The translations under genes and the position numbers were made by a program. The notes under the pieces are model-generated. The model worked only from the letters and a program-made list of their open reading frames with translations. It had not been told where the DNA came from and searched no databases. Shown one piece after another: positions 1 through 4,807 of a stretch of 8,360 nt of DNA; position 1 is the first letter of the stretch; each line of letters opens with the position of its first letter. This DNA is from Bacillota bacterium. Its GTDB lineage: Bacteria; Bacillota; Clostridia; Oscillospirales; Ruminococcaceae. Location: positions 1 through 8,360 of the forward strand of contig JAEXNS010000371.1 in assembly GCA_023439605.1 (NCBI GenBank), in the 5' to 3' direction.

Positions 1-11
1 ATATAAACCGC

Positions 12-43
12 CTCGTTTTAGAAATTTTTGTAACCAAAACGAG
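12..43. repeat. 8-bp inverted repeat near left edge
   Basis: CTCGTTTT (12-19) and AAAACGAG (36-43) are perfect inverted arms around a 16-nt AT-rich spacer. The repeat lies downstream of the truncated toxin gene, with no gene on either side of it inside the window. A TTGACA-like hexamer on the minus strand sits just to its right (around 63-68), but no good -10 box follows at a normal distance. It could be an operator or a weak hairpin for a gene beyond the left edge. Nothing else is recognisable in 1-109. Confidence 0.35.
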
Positions 44-109
44 TTTGCATATTTTTTGCATTTTGTCAAGTGTTTTTTTGTAAATTTTTTATGAATTTTT
101 TAATATTCC

Positions 110-421
110 TTAAGTTGACGACATTGTCCGGTCGCCCTGGACCTTCGGTAATATATCTTTGAAAACTTCTCTGACAGTCTCAGCACTGTTTGAAATGCGA
201 CGTGCAAGAAGGTCAACATCAGTTGTTGCTCTTTCAAACTGACGATCAAATAAAGCATATAGAAAGATACCGCCCTTCAGAACAAAATGATCAGCATGTT
301 TAGATACAGAAATACGGTAAATTGTTCTTTCAAGTCCATAGTAAATCAAAGCCTCCTGAAATGTATGCCCTGATTCTTTAGCAAAGTTTTTGAGTTTGAC
401 TTTTACAGAATCTACGTTCAT
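110..421 (-). pseudogene. abiEii: AbiEii toxin (nucleotidyltransferase), truncated after ~91 residues
   Basis: This is the 5' part of a type IV toxin gene of the AbiEii family, a DNA-polymerase-beta-like nucleotidyltransferase that in known AbiE systems causes reversible growth arrest or abortive phage infection. The 103-aa frame carries the family's N-terminal helical region, the FVLKGG segment (residues 46-51) and the acidic motif TTDVDLL (residues 66-72, with D68 and D70 as the putative metal-binding pair). Family members are normally well over 200 aa, so the later catalytic motifs are missing. Residues 1 to about 91 look native. The last dozen (starting PKVQGDR) are encoded by a GC-rich motif shared with the 128-bp repeats at 2938-3362, plus unrelated DNA. 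The ATG overlaps the antitoxin stop codon by one base (TAATG), typical of translational coupling. The product is very probably inactive. A short functional variant is possible but unlikely. Confidence 0.82.
127..148 (-). repeat. Dispersed motif GGTC-N6-GACC-TTCGG at the toxin truncation point
   Basis: Read on the plus strand, 130-147 is GGTCGCCCTGGACCTTCG. All 22 bases of 127-148 are identical to the reverse complement of the core in the third 128-bp unit (from 3228). The motif contains GGTC and GACC as inverted 4-mers around six bases. Its GC content contrasts with the AT-rich flanks. The native toxin coding sequence stops where this motif begins. Confidence 0.75.
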
Positions 422-999
422 TATATTAGTACCTCCATATATGTTCTTACGATTTTTTCACAGTTAAGTAATTTGGCATAATAATGAATAAGATCCATCT
501 TGCGGTCATTACGCTTTATATAGTTTTTAAGAATTTCGGACATTTCTTCGATGCCAACCTTATTCCTGTAATGGATTATATCTACAACTGTTTTTTCAAT
601 ATCGAAGATATGAAAGGAATTGTCTCCTTCGTTTATCTTTTGAACGCCTGTGAGCATTCTTACAGAATCGAAGTAATAAATTTTTATATCCGGCCATTCG
701 GGTAGTGTGTTTACTTTACTCTTGCGATTTATTGCAACACTAATAGAATCCGGTAGATAGTTTGTTAGTTCATAGTATTTGGCAGCACTCAGCAGACAAA
801 CAACACCATTAGGAACAAATGCTTCTGCACTGTAAAAGTCGTTTTCAGTTCCATCATAAAGAAGATTTTCATATGTTGTGTTATTTATTTTACAAATATC
901 TCCACGTTTAACAAGCTGATTAATTTTATAGTATGAAAACCCCATATCAATAAGTTCAGAAGTGGTAATAAACTTTTTTGTGCTTTTTATATTAGTCAT
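421..999 (-). CDS. abiEi: AbiEi-family antitoxin / transcriptional repressor (type IV toxin-antitoxin)
   Basis: This is a 192-aa AbiEi-type antitoxin. In characterised AbiE systems this protein neutralises AbiEii without binding it and represses its own operon through an N-terminal winged helix. That domain is visible at residues 8-45 (ITTSELIDMGFSYYKINQLV, then KRGDICKI). The family's middle segment follows: FVPNGVVCLLSAAKYYELT at 61-79 and IFDIEKTVVDIIHYR at 131-145. Length is normal for the family. I chose the ATG at 999 because AGGGGTG (1006-1012, complement) precedes it at good spacing. An in-frame ATG 12 codons upstream (1035) would lie upstream of the -10 box at 1019-1024. The stop overlaps the toxin ATG by one base. 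The gene is intact although its partner is truncated, so it may persist as an orphan repressor or as protection against related toxins. Confidence 0.85.
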   Translation of the reverse strand: MTNIKSTKKFITTSELIDMGFSYYKINQLVKRGDICKINNTTYENLLYDGTENDFYSAEAFVPNGVVCLLSAAKYYELTNYLPDSISVAINRKSKVNTLPEWPDIKIYYFDSVRMLTGVQKINEGDNSFHIFDIEKTVVDIIHYRNKVGIEEMSEILKNYIKRNDRKMDLIHYYAKLLNCEKIVRTYMEVLI

Positions 1000-1018
1000 A
1001 ATAATCACCCCTGTTATT

Positions 1019-1047
1019 ATTATATACCCTTTCAATCAAAATTTCAA
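1019..1047 (-). promoter_or_regulatory. Sigma-A-type promoter of the abiE operon
   Basis: On the minus strand TTGAAA (complement of 1042-1047) is separated by 17 nt from TATAAT (complement of 1019-1024). The expected transcript start is near 1012, giving a leader of only about 13 nt that is essentially the AGGGGTG ribosome binding site. The -35 box lies inside the inverted repeat at 1042-1089, so anything bound there would block RNA polymerase. Confidence 0.75.
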
Positions 1048-1089
1048 TAGATTTCGGCGTGTTTTTAAATATGCCGAAATCTATTGAAA
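1042..1089. repeat. Perfect 17-bp inverted repeat, candidate AbiEi operator
   Basis: Arms 1042-1058 (TTTCAATAGATTTCGGC) and 1073-1089 are exact reverse complements separated by 14 nt. In a plus-strand transcript the spacer can extend the stem by five more pairs (two G-U), leaving a 4-nt loop. AbiEi proteins are known to bind inverted repeats at their own promoters, and this repeat overlaps the abiEi -35 box, so an operator is the simplest reading. The alternative is a bidirectional terminator-like hairpin, but no U-tract follows on either strand. Confidence 0.7.
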
Positions 1090-1105
1090 AAGATAATCTT
1101 CAAGT

Positions 1106-1123
1106 GGTCACCCTTGACCTTCG
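1106..1123 (-). repeat. Second copy of the GGTC-N6-GACC-TTCG motif
   Basis: 1106-1123 reads GGTCACCCTTGACCTTCG, which matches the motif at 130-147 at 16 of 18 positions in the same orientation. The GGTC and GACC arms and the TTCG tail are unchanged. It lies upstream of the abiE promoter, so the abiE remnant is bracketed by two same-direction copies. Confidence 0.6.
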
Positions 1124-1170
1124 TTAAAGGCTAAATAGTAACTATTATATGGACGAAACTCTTTATAAAC

Positions 1171-1200
1171 TTGATATATTTTAAAAAATTATGGTATAAT
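1171..1200 (+). promoter_or_regulatory. Promoter of the AAA-ATPase/PDDEXK gene
   Basis: TTGATA (1171-1176), an 18-nt spacer and a consensus TATAAT (1195-1200) lie about 60 nt upstream of the start codon. The divergent abiE promoter is about 120 bp to the left, and the two do not overlap. Confidence 0.7.
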
Positions 1201-1262
1201 AGTAAAAGAGATAATTATTTATTTTTTATTTTAATATTCACTACAAAAGGAGATGAATATAA

Positions 1263-2945
1263 TTGAAAAGAAAACTTAAGCTACCTATTGGAATTGATAA
1301 TTTTGATAAATTACGTACAGAAGGTTTTTATTACGTAGATAAAACACAATTGATTGCAGATTTGCTTTATGATTGGAGTGAAGTAAATTTATTTACACGC
1401 CCAAGGAGATTTGGAAAATCATTAAATATGGATATGATTAAATCTTTTTTAGAAATTGATAATAATAAAATTCTTTTTGATGGACTTAAAATAACACAAT
1501 ATAAAGATTTGTGTGAAGAATATATGGGCAAATTTCCAGTCATATCAATAAGCCTTAAAGGTGTAGATGGAAAAACTTTTTCAGAAGCTAGAGATATGTT
1601 GGCGGATATTATTAAAATGGAATTTATACGACATAAAAAAATACTTGAAATAGATGAAATTGATGAATATGATAAAAAACAATTTGAAAAAGTTATTTCA
1701 GATAATATAAGCTCTAGTGTTTTGTCAAATAGCTTGCTGATACTTTCAAAATTATTATATAAAGCATATGGTAAAAAAGTAATTATTTTAATAGATGAAT
1801 ATGATGTACCATTAGATAAAGCAAATATTCAAGGTTTTTATGATGATATGATTTTACTTATTAGAAAACTATTTGGTCAATGTTTGAAAACTAATGACAG
1901 TTTGTATTTTGCAGTTTTAACAGGATGTCTTCGTGTTTCAAAAGAAAGTATTTTTACTGGCTTAAATAATCCAAAGGTATTTTCTATAACAAATGTTAAG
2001 TTTGATGAGTATTTTGGGTTTACAGACCAAGAGGTAAAGGATATTTTGAATTATTATAAACTATCCAAGCATTATGAAACAATTAAGTCTTGGTATGATG
2101 GATATAGATTTGGTAAAACTGATGTTTATTGTCCATGGGATGTTTTAAATTATTGTAGCGAATTATGTGATGATGATGAGGCACAGCCTGAAGCATATTG
2201 GGCAAATACAAGTGGAAATGATATTATTATGAAGTTTATAGGATTGGCTAATGACACCACAAAAATGGAGTTAGAACGGATAATAGAGGGATATACAGTT
2301 TCAAAAGCAATTAATCAAGAATTGACTTATAAAGACTTAACTTTTTCTATTGACAATCTATGGAGTGTTTTATTTACTACAGGATATTTAACACAAAGAG
2401 GAACACGTAATGGTGATGTTTTTCAATTGGCAATTCCAAATTTAGAAATTAGAAAGATATTCAAGAATAATATTTATAAATGGTTTTCTGAATTTATTAA
2501 AGCAGACAACCAAAAACTTAATGCTTTATATGCAGCATTTCAATTTGGAAATGTAAAAGATGCACAAAATATTTTTGAAGAATTTCTTAGAAAAACAATA
2601 AGTATTCGTGATACAAATGTACCATATGATAAAAAAGAAAACTTTTATCATGGTATTTTGTTGGGGTTGTTAAGTAATATGGATTCTTGGCGTGTTCGTT
2701 CAAACATTGAATCAGGTGATGGATATAGTGATATTATAATAGAAATTGCTGATTATAATACGGGTATAATTATTGAAGTTAAGTATGGCGAAAATGAAAA
2801 TATGGATTCTGGCTGTGCTCAAGCATTGAAGCAAATTGAAGAACGCAATTATTCAGAACTACTCAAAAATAACGGTATAACTAATATACTTAAATATGGT
2901 GTTGCTTGCCACAAAAAAAGATGTAAAATTGTACTTGCAGAATAA
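1263..2945 (+). CDS. AAA-ATPase_like protein with C-terminal PD-(D/E)XK nuclease domain (PDDEXK_9)
   Basis: This complete 560-aa protein belongs to a large family of AAA-ATPase_like plus PDDEXK_9 fusions that is amplified in clostridia, Bacteroidetes and spirochaetes. No member has a well-established role, and nuclease, defence or mobile-element functions are inferred. The N-terminus has the family's opening (KLPIGIDNFDKLRTEGFYYVDKT), then a P-loop variant RPRRFGKSL (residues 46-54), a Walker B strand VIILIDEYDVPLDKA (173-187) and the conserved TGCLRVSKESIFTGLNN block (220-236). The C-terminal domain begins near NFYHGILLGLL (460). It shows a PD-(D/E)XK core with D490 (in GDGYSDIII) and E505-x-K507 (in IIIEVKYG), followed by Q524. 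The start is TTG, because AGGAG at 1248-1252 is well placed and the nearby ATG at 1253 hits a stop in another frame. All expected motifs are present, so it is probably active. The stop codon lies inside the first bases of the tandem repeat array. Confidence 0.9.
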   Translation: MKRKLKLPIGIDNFDKLRTEGFYYVDKTQLIADLLYDWSEVNLFTRPRRFGKSLNMDMIKSFLEIDNNKILFDGLKITQYKDLCEEYMGKFPVISISLKGVDGKTFSEARDMLADIIKMEFIRHKKILEIDEIDEYDKKQFEKVISDNISSSVLSNSLLILSKLLYKAYGKKVIILIDEYDVPLDKANIQGFYDDMILLIRKLFGQCLKTNDSLYFAVLTGCLRVSKESIFTGLNNPKVFSITNVKFDEYFGFTDQEVKDILNYYKLSKHYETIKSWYDGYRFGKTDVYCPWDVLNYCSELCDDDEAQPEAYWANTSGNDIIMKFIGLANDTTKMELERIIEGYTVSKAINQELTYKDLTFSIDNLWSVLFTTGYLTQRGTRNGDVFQLAIPNLEIRKIFKNNIYKWFSEFIKADNQKLNALYAAFQFGNVKDAQNIFEEFLRKTISIRDTNVPYDKKENFYHGILLGLLSNMDSWRVRSNIESGDGYSDIIIEIADYNTGIIIEVKYGENENMDSGCAQALKQIEERNYSELLKNNGITNILKYGVACHKKRCKIVLAE

Positions 2946-3362
2946 TGTGTTTATATATAAAAATATATAATCCGAAGGTCCAGGGCGACCAGAAAGCCCG
3001 GTCGACTCCGCAGAGTCGAAACCTTGCAAAACCGTAAACTTTACCTTTAGAGGCTGAAAAGTAACCAGAATGATGTGTTTATACACAAAAATATATAATC
3101 CGAAGGTCTAGGGCGACCGGAAAGCCCGGTCGACTCCGCAGAGTCGAAACCTTGCAAAACCGTAAACTTTATATTTAGAGGCTGAAAAGTAACCAGAATG
3201 ATGCGTTTATACACAAAAATATATAATCCGAAGGTCCAGGGCGACCGGAAAGCCCGGTCGACTCCGCAGAGTCGAAACCTTGCAAAACCGTAAACTTTAC
3301 CTTTAGAGGCTGAAAAGTAACCAGAATAATGTGTTTATATACAAAAAATGTATAAATAATCC
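2938..3362. repeat. Tandem array of three 128-bp units plus a partial fourth
   Basis: Units start at 2947, 3075 and 3203 with an exact 128-bp period and differ from each other by only 5-6 bases. A degenerate fourth unit starts at 3331 and fades out after about 30 bp. A 20-bp sequence starting CAGAATAATGTG occurs identically at 2938 and 3322, and its first copy contains the ATPase stop codon. Each unit has an AT-rich left part, a GC-rich core with the GGTC-N6-GACC motif in plus orientation (CGAAGGTC..GGGCGACC), a GACCGG-AAAGC-CCGGTC palindrome (perfect in units 2 and 3, one mismatch in unit 1), a TCGACTC-CGCA-GAGTCGA hairpin, and an AT-rich tail. There are no spacers, so it is not a CRISPR. 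No gene is supported inside: frames across it are short and no ribosome binding site fits. It separates the ATPase gene from smpB. Confidence 0.93.
3002..3019. repeat. 7-bp stem, 4-nt loop hairpin in each tandem unit (first copy given)
   Basis: TCGACTC-CGCA-GAGTCGA is a perfect stem-loop, repeated unchanged at 3130-3147 and 3258-3275. No U-tract follows, so it is not a classical intrinsic terminator for the ATPase gene. It may be a protein binding site or part of a structured RNA. Confidence 0.7.
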
Positions 3363-3385
3363 ATAAAATTGCTTGTACAATAACA

Positions 3386-3414
3386 TTGACATATATAAAA
3401 AAATATAGTATAAT
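3386..3414 (+). promoter_or_regulatory. Consensus sigma-A promoter of smpB-ssrA
   Basis: Perfect TTGACA (3386-3391), a 17-nt spacer and perfect TATAAT (3409-3414) predict a start near 3421 and a leader of about 23 nt before the smpB ATG. Such a full-consensus promoter fits the high tmRNA levels usual in bacteria, because ssrA follows on the same transcript. Confidence 0.85.
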
Positions 3415-3443
3415 TAATTACTGAGTAAGTTTGAGGTGAGTGT

Positions 3444-3917
3444 ATGAAAAATAATAATTCAGGAATTAAAACTGTTGCGGATAACAGAAAAGCTAGACAT
3501 GATTATTTTATAATTGAAAGTTTTGAAGCAGGTATTGAGTTGGTTGGCACAGAAGTAAAGTCAATACGTCAAGGTGGAGTAAATTTAAAAGATAGTTGGT
3601 GTTCTATAGACAGTGGTGAAGCCTTTATTAAAGGAATGCATATATCACCCTATGAAAAAGGTAATATCTTCAACAAAGACCCTTTGAGAGTAAGAAAGTT
3701 GTTGTTGCATAAAAAAGAAATCAATAGACTTTTTGGAACTATAAAGCAAGAAGGATTAACACTTGTTCCTCTTTCAATGTACTTTAAAGGATCAAACGTA
3801 AAGGTTCAATTGGGTTTATGTAAAGGCAAAAAAACTCACGATAAACGTGACTCTATAGCTGTACGTGATGCACAAAGAACCATAGATCGTGCACTAAAAG
3901 AAAGATCAAAATATTAA
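3444..3917 (+). CDS. smpB: SsrA-binding protein SmpB
   Basis: SmpB binds the tRNA-like end of tmRNA, mimics the missing anticodon arm and delivers alanyl-tmRNA to ribosomes stalled on broken messages. The 157-aa length is normal. Family features are visible in order: [20 protein letters not shown] and [10 protein letters not shown] (residues 14-43), the [15 protein letters not shown] block, the [24 protein letters not shown] strand (about 107-130), and the basic C-terminal tail [17 protein letters not shown] that becomes a helix in the decoding site. The ATG at 3444 follows GAGGTGA (3433-3439) at good spacing. The gene has its own promoter downstream of the repeat array and ends 6 nt before the tmRNA 5' end. 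The rnr gene often found upstream of smpB in firmicutes is absent here, its place taken by the ATPase gene and repeats. Confidence 0.97.
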   Translation: MKNNNSGIKTVADNRKARHDYFIIESFEAGIELVGTEVKSIRQGGVNLKDSWCSIDSGEAFIKGMHISPYEKGNIFNKDPLRVRKLLLHKKEINRLFGTIKQEGLTLVPLSMYFKGSNVKVQLGLCKGKKTHDKRDSIAVRDAQRTIDRALKERSKY

Positions 3918-3923
3918 AACCAT

Positions 3924-4304
3924 GGGGGCGTAAAGGCTTCGACGGGGATTTTGAAGTATAATAAGCGAGTAGAGGACGCACCAACTCTTAATAAGGGTGC
4001 ACGTTAAATTAAACGCTAAAACAAATAATATAACTGTAAGCCACAATCGTGGTTTACAAGTGCAAGCTGCTTAATATAGCTTGTCCGTTCTGCTATTGAG
4101 TACCACGGCTATAGTTTAGAGCGTCATTTAGTGGTGAACGTTATATTGAATCGCCTTATTCAATAATAATGTATTAAAGGCTACTGAACTTTACGGTTTG
4201 TTTATCGTCTGTAAAGTAAGGGAATTTTAAACGATGAGCTACACTCGTAGAAAGTTATATGAATGTGTTTTCGGACACGGGTTCAATTCCCGTCGCCTCC
4301 ACCA
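3924..4304 (+). ncRNA. ssrA: Transfer-messenger RNA (tmRNA, 10Sa RNA)
   Basis: tmRNA acts as both tRNA-Ala and a short message, tagging stalled nascent chains for proteolysis and freeing ribosomes. The 5' end carries the hallmark GGGGGCGTAAAGGCTTCGAC (3924-3943). Its first seven bases pair with CGCCTCC (4294-4300) to form the acceptor stem, followed by discriminator A and a genome-encoded CCA (4302-4304). The T arm is ACGGG-TTCAATT-CCCGT (4277-4293). A PK1-type pseudoknot can be drawn by crossing GAGT/ACTC with GCACC/GGTGC between about 3967 and 4002. The mRNA-like frame runs from GCT at 4015 to TAA at 4072. At 381 nt it is slightly long, which an extra hairpin at 4036-4057 would explain. It is probably cotranscribed with smpB and needs 5' trimming, since no convincing separate promoter is visible. 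Confidence 0.95.
4015..4074 (+). other. tmRNA tag-peptide frame (19 codons) with internal hairpin
   Basis: The only open frame in the right place reads AKTNNITVSHNRGLQVQAA-stop. The GCT resume codon lies about 14 nt after PK1, and the stop falls in the loop of a CAAGCT/AGCTTG helix, both as expected for tmRNA. The other two frames stop almost at once. A 9-bp hairpin (4036-4044 with 4049-4057, one G-U, loop of four) lies inside the frame. Removing codons 8-15 (4036-4059) would leave an 11-residue tag of ordinary length, AKTNNITVQAA. The end VQAA lacks the leucine of the common LAA degron. Confidence 0.65.
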
Positions 4305-4326
4305 AACAAATGAAAATGCGTTTTCG

Positions 4327-4390
4327 CCAATAAAAGCACCCTAGATACGATTTTTGATTGTATCTAGGGTGCTTTTATTGGGTTTTATTT
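4327..4390 (+). terminator. Intrinsic terminator of smpB-ssrA, 22-bp perfect stem
   Basis: Arms 4327-4348 and 4360-4381 (CCAATAAAAGCACCCTAGAT and onward) are exact reverse complements over 22 bp around an 11-nt loop, followed by GTTTTATTT. It starts 23 nt after the tmRNA CCA end. Confidence 0.9.
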
Positions 4391-4461
4391 GTAAAATTAC
4401 AACTGGTAAAGTTTTTATTTGTTTACTCGTTCAAAAATTTTGAAATTGATTACATTTTAGA

Positions 4462-4491
4462 TTGACAATATAAATGTAAATATGTTATGCT
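4462..4491 (+). promoter_or_regulatory. Probable promoter of the dockerin enzyme gene
   Basis: TTGACA (4462-4467), an 18-nt spacer and TATGCT (4486-4491) form a reasonable sigma-A site. It lies about 310 nt upstream of the start codon, implying a long untranslated leader. No better site is visible closer to the gene. Confidence 0.55.
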
Positions 4492-4807
4492 AAATTAATA
4501 GTTTGTTCCTGAAGTTTTAAAACAAACTGTTCTCTATAAACAAAACATAAATCGCCTTGTGTTACAAATGTGTTTTGGTTAATAAAATCAATAAGGAGGA
4601 TTGAGAAATAAAATTTATAAAATCTCCTAAAGCATACGAAATTCGCTTTCTGCGGAAAGCAACAAAGGGTGTTGCCCTTCGGCAAAACATTCTCTACCTT
4701 ATACAATATGGCTGAATAGTAAAGTCCGTTCTCCCTAGATTTTCGGTATATATGATGTCAAGTAGTATTTAATTATTTATTTGCAACAGAAAGGAATGGT
4801 TATAAAA
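4492..4807 (+). other. Long 5' leader with several hairpins, no gene
   Basis: This ~316-nt stretch has no convincing coding frame. It contains an imperfect GGAGGATT/AATCTCC stem (about 4593-4626), a perfect GCTTTC-TGCG-GAAAGC hairpin (4645-4660), and two mutually exclusive stems that share bases: AAGGG/CCCTT (4665-4679) and TTGCC-CTTC-GGCAA (4672-4685). Alternative pairing of this kind could regulate expression, but there is no U-tract, and I could not match it to any riboswitch class I know. A strong AAGGAGG at 4591-4597 precedes only an ATA-initiated frame of about 36 codons, which I do not call as a gene. The block at 4620-4690 may be a dispersed intergenic repeat of this genome. Confidence 0.5.
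4725..4746 (-). repeat. Degenerate copy of the GGTC-N6-GACC-TTCGG motif
   Basis: 4725-4746 aligns without gaps to 127-148 with 17 of 22 identities, in the same orientation. TCCG and TTCGG at the two ends are conserved, and changes are mostly toward T or A. It may be a decayed copy or a chance match. Confidence 0.35.

Noticed and set aside
484..705. Plus-strand open frame of 73 codons inside the abiEi gene
   Set aside because: It is antisense to a clear AbiEi coding region, has no good ribosome binding site and shows no recognisable domain.
2859..3086. Minus-strand open frame across the ATPase 3' end and first repeat unit
   Set aside because: It overlaps a well-supported gene and a repeat, has no ribosome binding site, and its composition follows the repeat.
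2947..3330. CRISPR array
   Set aside because: The units are contiguous 128-bp direct repeats with no unique spacers and no cas genes.
3882..3923. Separate ssrA promoter inside the smpB 3' end
   Set aside because: A TATTAA at 3912-3917 is well placed as a -10 box, but no acceptable -35 box lies at 16-18 nt, so cotranscription is simpler.
4485..4706. Minus-strand 73-codon frame in the leader
   Set aside because: It has no promoter or ribosome binding site and no known domain, and it overlaps palindromic sequence that explains the open frame.
4609..4719. Plus-strand small frame starting at ATA after AAGGAGG
   Set aside because: The Shine-Dalgarno spacing is good, but ATA is a very rare start and the ~36-residue product is unrecognised and overlaps hairpins.
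4492..4807. Known riboswitch (c-di-GMP, c-di-AMP, T-box)
   Set aside because: None of the conserved core sequences of these classes could be found by eye, and no terminator precedes the gene.
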